DNA of 64,000 bases from Pseudomonas koreensis (GTDB taxonomy: Bacteria; Pseudomonadota; Gammaproteobacteria; Pseudomonadales; Pseudomonadaceae). Below, piece by piece: positions 54,610-63,800 of the stretch. The stretch spans positions 2,977,501 through 3,041,500 of the forward strand of contig NZ_JALJWP010000001.1 of the NCBI RefSeq assembly GCF_024169245.1, given 5' to 3'. The notes under the pieces were generated by a model. The model searched no databases and had not been told where the DNA came from. It saw nothing but the letters and a program-made list of their open reading frames with translations. The translations under genes and the position numbers were made by a program. Position 1 is the stretch's first letter. Every line of letters begins with the position of its first letter.

Positions 54610-54660
54610 AGCGGCGCTTTTCACCCCGTTTTTAACCGAATTGTTGCCCGCCGAGGACAC

Positions 54661-55122
54661 ATGATGAACGACGATATGAACGCGCAGGACGATCAGGCAC
54701 TGGCCGATGAATGGGCTGCGGCCCTGGAAGAAACCGGTGACGCCGGCCAGGCTGACATCGATGCACTGCTGGCCGCCGACGCCGGCACTTCCAGCTCCAA
54801 CCGTCTGCCGATGGAAGAGTTCGGCAGCGTGCCGAAGAACAATGATCCGGTGACCCTCGACGGGCCGAACCTGGACGTGATCCTCGACATTCCGGTGTCG
54901 ATTTCCATGGAAGTCGGCAGCACCGACATCAACATTCGCAACCTGCTGCAACTCAACCAGGGTTCGGTGATCGAGCTTGATCGTCTGGCCGGTGAGCCGC
55001 TCGACGTGCTGGTCAATGGCACCTTGATCGCCCACGGCGAAGTAGTGGTGGTCAACGAGAAGTTCGGCATCCGCCTGACCGACGTGATCAGCCCAAGCGA
55101 ACGCATCAAGAAGCTGCGCTGA
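54661..55122 (+). CDS. fliN: Flagellar motor switch protein FliN
   Basis: FliN completes the C ring and binds FliH. The 153 residues have an acidic N-terminal part (about 1-70) and the SpoA domain (about 75-150; LDVILDIPVSISMEVGSTDI, LLQLNQGSVIELDRLAGEPL, VNEKFGIRLTDVISPSERIK). The start could be either of the adjacent ATGs at 54661 or 54664; GAGGAC precedes both. Its stop is directly followed by the fliO start. Confidence 0.96.
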   Translation: MMNDDMNAQDDQALADEWAAALEETGDAGQADIDALLAADAGTSSSNRLPMEEFGSVPKNNDPVTLDGPNLDVILDIPVSISMEVGSTDINIRNLLQLNQGSVIELDRLAGEPLDVLVNGTLIAHGEVVVVNEKFGIRLTDVISPSERIKKLR

Positions 55123-55575
55123 GTGAGAAGGTTTCTCTGGACTCTGCTGGCATGGCCGCTGAGCGTGCTGGCCGCCGAGCCGGGCGCAACCACTGCTGCG
55201 CCGGCCGCCACCGCGCCAATGGTCAACAGCGGCGTGGCCGGGCAGTTGACGCAACTGGTGTTCGGTTTGCTGCTGGTGCTGGGCTTGATCTTCTTCCTCG
55301 CCTGGCTGCTGCGCCGCGTGCAGCAGGCGGGGCCAGCGGGCAAGGGCCAGGTGATCGAGTTGATCGGCTCACGCGCGCTCGGCCCGCGTGACCGGCTGAT
55401 GCTGGTGCAAGTCGGCAACGAGCAGATTCTGCTCGGCCTCAGCCCCGGCACCATCACCGCGCTGCATGTGCTCAAAGAGCCGGTCGAAGTCCCCACAGCC
55501 AGTGAAAAAGCGACGCCGGAATTTGCTCAGCATCTGCTGAAGATTCTCGGCAAGGATCATAAGGATACGAAGTAA
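55123..55575 (+). CDS. fliO: Flagellar biosynthesis protein FliO
   Basis: FliO is a small membrane protein that helps assemble the FliP ring. The 150 residues begin with a signal-like segment ([18 protein letters not shown]). A transmembrane helix at about 42-63 ([20 protein letters not shown]) follows, and then a cytosolic SH3-like part ([38 protein letters not shown]). The start is GTG 55123, abutting fliN; it overlaps fliP by one base. Confidence 0.9.
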   Translation: MRRFLWTLLAWPLSVLAAEPGATTAAPAATAPMVNSGVAGQLTQLVFGLLLVLGLIFFLAWLLRRVQQAGPAGKGQVIELIGSRALGPRDRLMLVQVGNEQILLGLSPGTITALHVLKEPVEVPTASEKATPEFAQHLLKILGKDHKDTK

Positions 55576-56333
55576 TGGGTGCGCTCCGCATCGTCTTGAC
55601 GCTGGTCCTGTTGCTGGCCGCGCCGCTGGCGTTGGCCGCCGATCCGTTATCGATCCCGGCGATCACGCTGGGCACCAACGCCGACGGCGCGCAGGAATAT
55701 TCGGTCAGTCTGCAGATCCTGCTGATCATGACTGCGCTGAGTTTCATTCCGGCGGCGGTCATCCTGATGACCAGCTTCACGCGGATCATCATCGTCTTCT
55801 CGATCCTGCGTCAGGCCCTTGGTCTGCAACAGACGCCGTCCAATCAGATCCTCACCGGCATGGCACTGTTCCTGACGCTGTTCATCATGGCGCCGGTGTT
55901 CGATCGGGTGAACAAGGACGCGCTGCAACCGTATCTGGCCGAAACGCTGACCGCGCAACAAGCGGTGGAAAAAGCCCAGGTGCCGATCAAGGACTTCATG
56001 CTCGCGCAGACCCGCACCAGCGATCTGGAGCTGTTCATGCGCCTGTCCAAACGCACCGACATCGCCACCCCCGATCAGGCGCCGCTGACCATTCTGGTGC
56101 CAGCGTTCGTGACCTCCGAACTTAAAACCGCGTTCCAGATCGGCTTCATGATCTTCATTCCGTTCCTGATCATCGACCTCGTTGTCGCGAGCGTGCTGAT
56201 GGCCATGGGTATGATGATGCTCTCGCCGCTGATCATTTCGTTGCCGTTCAAGATCATGCTGTTCGTGCTGGTCGATGGCTGGGCGCTGATCATCGGCACC
56301 CTGGCCAGCAGTTTTGGAGGTGTTTCGCCATGA
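55575..56333 (+). CDS. fliP: Flagellar export gate protein FliP
   Basis: FliP is the core of the type III export gate (a FliP5-FliQ4-FliR1 complex). The 252 residues have a cleavable signal ([20 protein letters not shown]) and several membrane helices. The strongly conserved motifs are [40 protein letters not shown] and [20 protein letters not shown]. It overlaps fliO and fliQ by a few bases. Confidence 0.97.
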   Translation: MGALRIVLTLVLLLAAPLALAADPLSIPAITLGTNADGAQEYSVSLQILLIMTALSFIPAAVILMTSFTRIIIVFSILRQALGLQQTPSNQILTGMALFLTLFIMAPVFDRVNKDALQPYLAETLTAQQAVEKAQVPIKDFMLAQTRTSDLELFMRLSKRTDIATPDQAPLTILVPAFVTSELKTAFQIGFMIFIPFLIIDLVVASVLMAMGMMMLSPLIISLPFKIMLFVLVDGWALIIGTLASSFGGVSP

Positions 56334-56599
56334 CGCCGGAAGTCGCGGTCGATATCTTTCGTGAAGCGCTGTGGCTGACCACCATGATGGTCGCCATCCT
56401 GGTGGTGCCGAGCCTGCTGGTCGGCCTGCTGGTGTCGATGTTCCAGGCCGCCACGCAGATCAACGAACAGACCCTGAGCTTCCTGCCGCGTCTTCTGGTG
56501 ATGCTGGTGACCCTGATCATCGGCGGTCCGTGGATCGTGCAAACGTTCATGGAATACATCATCCAGCTGTACAAAAACATCCCGATGGTCATCGGCTAA
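56330..56599 (+). CDS. fliQ: Flagellar export gate protein FliQ
   Basis: FliQ is the small two-helix subunit of the export gate. The 89 residues show [40 protein letters not shown] and [20 protein letters not shown]. The length is exactly the family norm. It overlaps fliP and lies 3 bp before fliR. Confidence 0.96.
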   Translation: MTPEVAVDIFREALWLTTMMVAILVVPSLLVGLLVSMFQAATQINEQTLSFLPRLLVMLVTLIIGGPWIVQTFMEYIIQLYKNIPMVIG

Positions 56600-56602
56600 G
56601 CC

Positions 56603-57388
56603 ATGCAATCGCTGCTTCAGCTGACCGACACCCAGATCAGCACTTGGGTGGCGTCGTTCATGTTGCCGCTGTTTCGCGTGGCGTCGATGCTGATGGTCAT
56701 GCCGGTGTTTGGCACCACCCTGATCCCGCGCCGCGTGCGCCTGTACTTTGCCGTGGCGATCACTGTCGTCATCACCCCGGCGCTGCCGCCGATGCCCGCC
56801 GTCAGCCCGCTGGATCTCAGCGGCTTGCTGCTGATCGGCGAACAGATTCTGGTCGGCGCGGTACTGGGCTTTTCCCTGCAACTGTTCTTCCAGGCCTTCG
56901 CCGTGGCCGGGCAGATTGTCGCGGTGCAGATGGGCATGGGCTTCGCCTCGATGATCGACCCTACCAACGGCGTTTCGGTGGCGGTGATCGGTCAGTTCTT
57001 CACCATGTTGGTCACGCTGTTGTTCCTGTCGATGAACGGCCATCTGGTGGTGTTCGAAGTCCTCACTGAAAGTTTCACCACGCTGCCGGTCGGCGGCGGC
57101 TTGATGGTTGAGCATTACTGGGAGCTGGCCGGCAAACTCGGCTGGGTGCTCGGCGCCGCGCTGCTGCTGGTGTTGCCGGCGATCACCGCATTGCTGGTGG
57201 TCAACATAGCCTTCGGGGTGATGACACGCGCCGCGCCGCAACTGAACATCTTCTCGATCGGTTTTCCGCTGACCTTGGTGCTCGGCCTGTTCATCGTCTG
57301 GGTCGGGTTGGCGGACATTCTCAACCAGTATCAACCGCTGGCCAGCGAGGCCCTGCAGTTGCTACGCGAACTGGCACGGGCGCGCTGA
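56603..57388 (+). CDS. fliR: Flagellar export gate protein FliR
   Basis: FliR closes the FliP/FliQ gate as a single subunit. The 261 residues have about six hydrophobic stretches. Conserved parts are MPVFGTTLIPRRVRLYFAVA, AGQIVAVQMGMGFASMIDPT and LVVNIAFGVMTRAAPQLNIF. The length is normal (about 260). It lies 3 bp before flhB. Confidence 0.96.
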   Translation: MQSLLQLTDTQISTWVASFMLPLFRVASMLMVMPVFGTTLIPRRVRLYFAVAITVVITPALPPMPAVSPLDLSGLLLIGEQILVGAVLGFSLQLFFQAFAVAGQIVAVQMGMGFASMIDPTNGVSVAVIGQFFTMLVTLLFLSMNGHLVVFEVLTESFTTLPVGGGLMVEHYWELAGKLGWVLGAALLLVLPAITALLVVNIAFGVMTRAAPQLNIFSIGFPLTLVLGLFIVWVGLADILNQYQPLASEALQLLRELARAR

Positions 57389-57391
57389 GTC

Positions 57392-58531
57392 ATGGCAGAG
57401 AGCGAGAGCGGTCAGGACAAAACGGAAGACCCCACGGAGAAACGCAAAAAGGACTCCCGTGAGAAGGGCGAGATTGCCCGTTCCAAAGAGCTCAACACCC
57501 TTGCGGTGATGATGGCCGGTGCCGCTGCGCTGCTGATCTTCGGCGGCATGCTCGCGCAAGAACTGATGGACGTGATGCGCCTGAACTTCACCCTGTCCCG
57601 CGAAGTGGTCATGGACCAGGGCGCCATGGGCCGGTTCTTGCTGGAGTCAGGGTTGATTGCGTTGCTGGCGATTCAGCCAGTGATGATCACCTTGTTGCTC
57701 GCCGCCGTGATCGGGCCGATCTCCCTCGGTGGCTGGCTGTTCGCGGCAAGCTCCCTGGCGCCGAAATTCAGCCGGATGAACCCGGCCGCTGGCCTCAAAC
57801 GGATGTTCTCGTTCAAGGCTGTGGTCGAACTGCTCAAAGCACTGGCGAAGTTCCTGATTACCCTGGGTGTGGCGCTGGTGGTGTTGTCCGCCGACGTCGA
57901 TGACTTTCTGCGCATCGCCCACGAGCCACTGGACATGGCGATCATCCACAGCGTTTTGCTGGTGGGCTGGAGCACGCTGTGGCTGGCCTGCGGCCTGATC
58001 ATCATTGCCGCCGTCGACGTGCCGGTGCAGCTCTGGGAAGCGCACAAGAAACTGCTGATGACCAAGCAGGAAGTGCGCGACGAACACAAGGACCAGGAAG
58101 GCCGTCCCGAGGTCAAGCAGCGCATCCGCCAGACCCAGCGCGAAATGTCCCAGCGCCGCATGATGTCGGCGATTCCCGAAGCCGACGTGGTCATCACCAA
58201 CCCGACCCACTACGCCGTCGCGCTCAAATACGACTCGGAGAAGGGCGGCGCACCGGTATTGCTGGCCAAGGGCAGCGACTTCATCGCCCTGAAAATCCGC
58301 GAAATCGCCGTGGCCAACAACGTCATGCTCCTTGAGTCCCCCGCGCTGGCGCGTTCGATCTATTACTCCACCGAACTGGAGCAGGAAATTCCCGGTGGCC
58401 TTTATCTGGCAGTCGCGCAGGTACTGGCCTACGTCTATCAGATCCGCCAACACCAAGCGGGCAAGGGCAAACGCCCGGATCCGTTGAAGGATGATCTGCC
58501 GATTCCGCCGGATTTGCGCCGCGATTCCTGA
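57392..58531 (+). CDS. flhB: Flagellar export switch protein FlhB
   Basis: FlhB is the export-gate component that cleaves itself to switch substrate class. The 379 residues have four membrane helices (about 30-210) and the cytosolic domain with the NPTH self-cleavage site at 270-273 (Asn270/Pro271) in DVVITNPTHYAVALKYDSEK. The N-terminal DKTEDPTEKRKKDSREKGEI is diagnostic. In many pseudomonads flhA, flhF, fleN and fliA follow; none is seen in the remaining 5.4 kb here. Confidence 0.97.
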   Translation: MAESESGQDKTEDPTEKRKKDSREKGEIARSKELNTLAVMMAGAAALLIFGGMLAQELMDVMRLNFTLSREVVMDQGAMGRFLLESGLIALLAIQPVMITLLLAAVIGPISLGGWLFAASSLAPKFSRMNPAAGLKRMFSFKAVVELLKALAKFLITLGVALVVLSADVDDFLRIAHEPLDMAIIHSVLLVGWSTLWLACGLIIIAAVDVPVQLWEAHKKLLMTKQEVRDEHKDQEGRPEVKQRIRQTQREMSQRRMMSAIPEADVVITNPTHYAVALKYDSEKGGAPVLLAKGSDFIALKIREIAVANNVMLLESPALARSIYYSTELEQEIPGGLYLAVAQVLAYVYQIRQHQAGKGKRPDPLKDDLPIPPDLRRDS

Positions 58532-58558
58532 GAAGCCATTTGTCTGAAAGCCTCTTGT

Positions 58559-58578
58559 ACCTGTCAACTCTGACAGGT
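58559..58578 (+). promoter_or_regulatory. Lux-box-like palindrome 1
   Basis: ACCTGTCAACTCTGACAGGT is a 20-bp, nearly perfect inverted repeat with the CT-N12-AG frame of LuxR/LasR operators. It ends 65 bp before the ATG at 58643. A TTTGAT -10-like sequence lies near 58600. A LuxR-type activator is the natural candidate. Confidence 0.5.
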
Positions 58579-58642
58579 GCGCCTGCTGCGCTTTTGCGGT
58601 TTGATGCAGAGAGGAACGCGCACTATCCCAGGGAGCCTGGCA

Positions 58643-58894
58643 ATGAAGGGAACGGTCAGTAGCTATGATCCGGAAACCGGGAGGGGCACCCTTACGCCGA
58701 AGCGTTCGGGAAGTTCTTTTGCCGTCGCCACTGGCTTTTTCTTCGCCAGCGACGATTACAAATTCCGGATTGCCTTGACCGATGAAAATCGTAGAAAGCT
58801 CAAAACAGGTGATCCGGTCGAATTCGACGAGCCGAAGACAGCAGGAGGAAGAGCCAGGAACCTGCGAATCCATCGAGAACACCCGTTGAGGTAA
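58643..58894 (+). CDS. Small cold-shock-domain-like protein
   Basis: Starting at ATG 58643, behind AGGGAG, the 83 residues begin MKGTVSSYDPETGRGTLTPK, like the first strands of a cold-shock domain (KGTVKWFNxxKGxGFI). A later KTGDPVEFDEPKTAGGRARN resembles the closing VxFExxxxxxGPxAxNV strand. The aromatic RNA-binding motif FGFI/FVHF is not present, so nucleic-acid binding is uncertain. The longer frame from 58577 has no ribosome site. It is an orphan gene after flhB with its own palindromic operator-like site. Confidence 0.65.
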   Translation: MKGTVSSYDPETGRGTLTPKRSGSSFAVATGFFFASDDYKFRIALTDENRRKLKTGDPVEFDEPKTAGGRARNLRIHREHPLR

Positions 58895-58942
58895 TCCGTG
58901 GTGGCCTTCTCGACGGTTACCGTCGGTCCGAAAAACCTTTAA

Positions 58943-58962
58943 ACCTGTTAGTTCTGACAGTA
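58943..58962 (+). promoter_or_regulatory. Lux-box-like palindrome 2
   Basis: ACCTGTTAGTTCTGACAGTA shares most bases and the CT-N12-AG frame with the site at 58559-58578. It ends 65 bases before the ATG at 59028, essentially the same spacing as for the first gene. This repeat of site and distance argues for a common regulator. Confidence 0.5.
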
Positions 58963-59027
58963 GACGGCCTGCTCCCACTGAGGTGCCATGGGCATGGGAA
59001 TAGTCCCGTAGCGCAGAGAGCACGATC

Positions 59028-59714
59028 ATGGCGGACCGTATCTATAGAAAGCTTGAAGGAATGACGCTGGACTTTGTTTCAGGGCGACTGGAGGAGAATC
59101 CCAAGGAACGGAGCATCCGTTACACGGCGAGCTTCGACCTGGATCTGGACTTCACCCACTTTGTGCAAATGGCCAATGTCTATATCCCGGGGTATCTCAA
59201 CAATCCGGTGAATGCCATCAGGCCAGAGCTGGACGGCCTGGCTTACCACTATTCCTACAACTATCTGTTTGATGCCGCCGGACATATTCGCGACAAACAG
59301 GCCTTGTTCGAGCTGTTCACCTCGCCAGGGTATTACAGGGATCAATGGGCGACTGGTCCTGAGCTGGCAGTGCGCTATGGCAAGCCGAGGTTTGAAACGG
59401 TCGGCGGCAAGTTACGCATCATTGCCAGCAGGGATTTTCGATCGCTGGACGATCACCACATGATTCAACTCGGTGAGTTGCCGATCATTCAGTTCCATTG
59501 GGCGCTCAACCTTTTGGAAGGTCACCTGACCGGCCCCGGGATTCACCTGCGAGGTCCTATTCATGTGCCTGTGACGAAGGTCGTGTTCATGTATATGGAT
59601 GAGGACGAAGTCGAGGTGGAGGGAACGAAGTTGCTGCGGGGGACGCAGTACCTCAATGGCAAGCAACTCAAGTTTGGCGAAATTTCGCCCAAACAGATTC
59701 TGATTGCCCAGTGA
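59028..59714 (+). CDS. Unrecognised 228-residue cytosolic protein
   Basis: I do not recognise this protein. It has no signal peptide or membrane helix and is rich in aromatic residues (FDLDLDFTHFVQMANVYIPG, YHYSYNYLFDAAGHIRDKQA). The second half contains HHMIQLGELPIIQFHWALNL and PVTKVVFMYMDEDEVEVEG, suggesting beta-structure. A CAGAGAG ribosome-like site precedes the ATG. It lies 133 bp after the cold-shock-like gene and has a matching upstream palindrome, so the two are probably co-regulated. A REP-type hairpin follows directly. Confidence 0.75.
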   Translation: MADRIYRKLEGMTLDFVSGRLEENPKERSIRYTASFDLDLDFTHFVQMANVYIPGYLNNPVNAIRPELDGLAYHYSYNYLFDAAGHIRDKQALFELFTSPGYYRDQWATGPELAVRYGKPRFETVGGKLRIIASRDFRSLDDHHMIQLGELPIIQFHWALNLLEGHLTGPGIHLRGPIHVPVTKVVFMYMDEDEVEVEGTKLLRGTQYLNGKQLKFGEISPKQILIAQ

Positions 59715-59730
59715 CCGGCATTTAAAGCAA

Positions 59731-59801
59731 AGATCGCAGCCTTCGGCAGCTCCTACAGGGGGGCGGTGTAGGAGCTGCCGAAGGCTGCGATCTTTTGATC
59801 T
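59731..59801. repeat. Inverted repeat (GATCGCAG type), near-perfect copy
   Basis: AGATCGCAGCCTTCGGCAGC plus TCCTACA, and its exact complement 10 bases later, followed by TTTGATCTT. It is the best-preserved of the three copies and may serve as the terminator of the preceding gene. Confidence 0.88.
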
Positions 59802-59854
59802 TACTGCCCGCGAGGATGGGGAAGACGAATCCGAATGTCCAAAGCCACCCCAGA

Positions 59855-59952
59855 TCCCCTGTGGGAACGAGCCTGCTCGCGAATGGGGTTTTCCAGTCGA
59901 CATCTCACTGACTGACCCACCGCCTTCGCGAGCAGGCTCGCTCCCACAGGGG
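59855..59952. repeat. REP pair, inverted (GCGAGC type)
   Basis: CCCTGTGGGAACGAGCCTGC and the opposite copy ending AGGCTCGCTCCCACAGGG flank a 40-bp spacer. It belongs to the same family as the pair at 617-714. Confidence 0.87.
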
Positions 59953-59985
59953 CGGCGTATAAACACAGGTTTGTGATCAGAGCCG

Positions 59986-60025
59986 ATCCCTGTGGGAGCG
60001 GGCTTGGTCCGGGCGGCGATCCGAC
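59986..60025. repeat. Single diverged REP
   Basis: TCCCTGTGGGAGCGGGCTTG followed by GTCCGGGCGGCGA has the REP head with a changed hairpin. Together with the two repeats before it, it fills most of the 362-bp stretch between the genes at 59714 and 60077, in which I see no gene. Confidence 0.65.
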
Positions 60026-60076
60026 GAAGACGTCAGTCGCTGCACCGACTCATTCAAGGCTTTTCACAGCGCCGTG

Positions 60077-60436
60077 CTACTGCGGCAACTCCAGATTATC
60101 CATCACCCGATTCACCGCCAGCTCCCCGAGCATGATCAATTGCGCGATCCCCAACAGCGTCCTGCGTTGCGACGCGGGTACAAGATGAGCAAAGTCATGG
60201 GCGATGGTTCTGGCCGAAGCGAGGGTTTCGCAGGCATCGGCCAGCAGTTCTTCGTTTTTGAAGTCGGCGGTGACGGCGTACATCCGACGGGTTTTGCGTG
60301 GCGGAGGGGTGGAGCCGGGCGGGCAGAGGTAGTGATCGAGGGCGCGGTCGGCGGCGTCGTGGAGTTTTTTTGAATCGAGGGATTCGTAGGGGGAGGTGGG
60401 GTCGGTTTCGGGTGGGTTGGGTGTTGGTTTGATCAT
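60077..60436 (-). CDS. Small DUF6124/DUF3077-like protein
   Basis: The 119-residue cytosolic protein begins MIKPTPNPPETDPTSPYESL then DSKKLHDAADRALDHYL. It ends in a helical part (LADACETLASARTIAHDFAH, IAQLIMLGELAVNRVMDNLE). This is the layout of a Pseudomonas-specific, often multicopy family annotated as a domain of unknown function; the DUF number is from memory. TAGGAGC precedes the ATG on the minus strand. Function is unknown. It has a long, structured upstream region (60437-60890). Confidence 0.78.
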   Translation of the reverse strand: MIKPTPNPPETDPTSPYESLDSKKLHDAADRALDHYLCPPGSTPPPRKTRRMYAVTADFKNEELLADACETLASARTIAHDFAHLVPASQRRTLLGIAQLIMLGELAVNRVMDNLELPQ

Positions 60437-60890
60437 GGTGAAGCTCCTACAAGGTGGAGCCGCTAAAACCCGTCGCTAAACAGGTAAGGTGGCGGCTGGA
60501 CGCAGGTTAGCGAACCGGGTGTAGGCGCCCGGCAGACCCGAAGGTCTCCCGCGCACAGCCGCCATAACGCAAATTGTAGATAAGCATCCACAGTCGAGTT
60601 TGGAGCGCTGGTGCACCTACAAAGATTCAGGTCGCTAAACCCGATCGCTGATTCGTCAGCGACCGCACCACAATAGAACCCGCCTCCAAGGCGCACAAGC
60701 CGGCGGATTCTGGCGTAGCTGTAGGCAATGGCGCAAGGATGTGTAGCCTCAAAGGCGTGTCTGAAGGTGTCTTTTAAACGCCAGGGTTTAAAAGACAAAG
60801 GATCGGGCAACTGTCTGGTTGAAACCGTGGTCTGTCCCCGATAACGCCCCGATAACGCAGTTGGAAGACCTTAAAGGCGAGAAGTAAGTA
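60437..60890 (-). other. Structured 450-bp leader/intergenic region upstream of the DUF6124-like gene
   Basis: No convincing gene. It holds three similar direct copies of G/CCGCTAAA(A)C (60460, 60472, 60630), an inverted copy at 60505-60516, a hairpin GGTCGCT..AGCGACC (60630-60664) and a perfect 11-bp inverted repeat GTCTTTTAAAC..GTTTAAAAGAC (60769-60796). A 115-codon frame (minus, 60810-60463) spans it, but its Cys-rich translation and lack of a good start make coding doubtful. An untranslated regulatory leader is more likely. Confidence 0.5.
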
Positions 60891-60894
60891 GTTA

Positions 60895-63800
60895 CTAAGA
60901 TATTGAGATGCCTAACGTATAGTGAACCTCCGACTCATGTGCCATGTATTCAGCTTCAGTGCCCTGCTGAATAATATACTTCTGCGAACCTGAGCCTTCA
61001 GAACTCCACCACCACGTTTTACCTTGAAAGTATTTTTGCTGTCGAGCGGCAACCTTTAGTTCATTCCTTGTTGGGAAGCGATAGCCAATTTCTTCAAGAT
61101 GTTTTTTAACATTGATCCATGAGCCACCGTTTGAGTTAGCTGCCTGAACTATCGGTCCGGCCATTGTGAAACTGTAACTTGCAGATTGGTTGCTGGAGTC
61201 GGTAACTGTAATTGTTGCTGTTCCTCTGTCGGTGATTTCAACTTCTCCAGTGTTTCGCCAGGTTAATATATATTCATTGTCCGATGTATAGGTGTAGGGA
61301 GGATTTCCCTGAGTCGGTTCCCTTTGATACATTAGGTAGAAGTTTTGACTGCTGTTGATGGGCTTATACCAAGGGGTAGTAATGGTTACAGATCCAGTCT
61401 CCATCTTAAGCGGTACCACCACCCTGAATTTTCGTTCCCCTGATGTTTTTTTCGAACCGTAAAGTGCCTTGGCAGTAAAACTGTGTGTTGTGACGCTTAG
61501 GTTTGAAATAAGTAAACTCCATTTTCCAGATGAATCGACATTGGCCATTTCTATCGAATTTGCGCCGTCGAACACCTCGACGCGCTGTCCCTTGGCTGCT
61601 TCACCGCTTAATGTGACGGCTGTTTCTACAGTGTTGCCGCCTTCGGGGATTTCGTCGTCGCTTGGCCAACTTTTAACAGAGTCAATGGTAGGAGCGATGT
61701 CATCTATTACTGTCACGTGACGTACATTCGACTCCACCGGATTCACGACATACAGCGCTTTTGCGTACAACCGATGTGGTCCCTCGTCTACGGGTATTGT
61801 GCGTTCCCACTCGCCAGTCGCAACATGGGCGGTTGCGGGTCCCTTGGACACTGCCCCAGAACCGCTGTCGTCAAAGATCTCAACGATTTGACCGTTACTG
61901 GCCTTGCCCTTGAGTTTCAGGGTCGTGGTGAAGGTCGTTTGACCTTCAGGAACCTCTATGTCCATGTCGTCCAACACGTTTACGAGCGTCGGTGCGATCA
62001 GGGCCGTCACGGTCACCGTCCTCACCGCCGACTCCGGATTTGCTCCATACAACGCCTTGGCCTTGAAGCTATGTCTGGTCAGCGTCAACCCCGTCAGCGC
62101 CTTGGTCCACTTGCCAGTAGTGCCATCCACCAGCGCTGTACCGAGCGACGCCGTTCCATCAAAAATCTCGACTTCCAGACGCGACGTGGCGGTGCCGGTC
62201 AATGTGATAGCGGTGTCGACGGTGAAACCGTTATCGGGTATCGGTACATCCTTGGAGTCGGTAATCGAGGTGATCGCCGGGGTCAGTGCGTTCGAATAGG
62301 TGAAGGTTCTGCCCGCCGATACCTGACCGGTGCCGTAGTCCGCTTTCGCGGTGAAGGTGCGAGTTCCTAGGCCGGACAGTGTGGCCGTGTATTTCCAGAA
62401 GCCGGTGCCGTCGACCGGATGTTTGCCTTTTGAGACAGTCCCTTCGCATATCTCGACCTGCTGATTGGGGGCGGCGGAACCGGTCAGGGTCACAGCGGGA
62501 TCGACCGTGCCACCGTTATGCGGAATTTCCTTGGCCTTGGAGTCTTCGGCCTTGGTGATCTCCGGCTTCACATCCTTCACGGCCTTGATGGTGTAAGTAC
62601 GCTCCGCAAAAGTTAGCGCCTCATCTTCGACCTGGCTTCCACTCAGTCCGACCTTGAACACCATCTTCAAAGCGCTGCCATCTTTCAGGCCTTGCGCGTC
62701 GACCAGCGGCATCGGGTGGGTGTAGAACCCTTCGCTGATCCAGGTAGGGTTTGTTTGTGAAGCAGGGGGCTGCCAAAAGGTCTTGGTGTAAATGCTGTCA
62801 TCGCGGTTGGTGCCTGTCACGTGCAACCAGACGTATTGTTTCAACGCAATCAGCGGCCAGCGATTCACGCGCATGCTGGCGCTTGCGGTCAGCGCGTTGA
62901 CATCAAATTCGGGTCCTTCGCCGTTGTTGGCTGCTTGTGTGATCAGCGGCATGCCCATGGCCGGGTTGCCATCGGCAATGGGCAGCACCGCCAACGTTCG
63001 AGGCCTGGAATCCTTCGGATCGGTCGTGCCACGGGCCACCGTGTAGCTCACCGTCACCGGCTTGCCCAGGTTGAACGCGATCACCTTGTTATCCAGCGCA
63101 ATCTCTTGCGGGCCTAACGCAGCCACCGGCCATGGCGCGGTGGTATGCGAGCCGCCGGCGGGAGTGCCTGCTGCGCCGGTCCAGGTGACGATGATCTTGT
63201 CATCCAGCAGCATGCCGACGTAGTCGACCACGGCGGTCAGGGCGTCCTGAGCGGCAAACGGGTCGAGGCTGGTGTCGTTAGGGGCTTGTTTGATTTTCGG
63301 CTCTTTCAGATCCAGCGCCACGCCAACACTGAATTCCAGCGGATTGGCATAGCTGGGTTCACCCCCCGCCGCGCGTTTGATGAAATACGACGCCGTGACC
63401 GTTCCGCCTTCATTGCCTTTGATCAGCTCAGCACTGATTGGGAAGGGCACCGGTTGGCCGGCGGTGAACTCGCTCAGCTTGATCGAGTCGGTGTATTCGC
63501 CGGTGATCGAACCGATCCAGAACATGAATACTTCGTCGCCCCTGAGCGTTTCCCTGTACACCACGGTCAGTGTGGTGCCGTCGGTGTCGGCTGGCAGAAC
63601 GCCGTCGACCACGCCAGTTACTTCCGGTTCCGGCAGTTCCAGGCGCGGTTCGCCGACTTGCAGGACCTCAGTGTGGATCGACTCGCGAACGGCGCGAGCA
63701 GCCTCGAAGGGGTCCAGCGTGGCGAGCACCGTGTCGGCGATCAGTTGCTGGTAGAAGAACTTCACCGTGCCACCGTTGACCGGGGTCAGGTACTTGCCGT

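Noticed and set aside
52948..55254. 768-codon open frame on the minus strand opposite fliL-fliM-fliN
   Set aside because: It is the antisense shadow of three well-recognised genes; its translation is rich in His, Gln, Asp and Arg, with no family features, a by-product of GC-rich codon use.
60463..60810. 115-codon minus-strand frame upstream of the DUF6124-like gene
   Set aside because: It begins at a TTG without ribosome site and crosses strong inverted repeats; a non-coding leader explains the region better, though short leader translation cannot be excluded.
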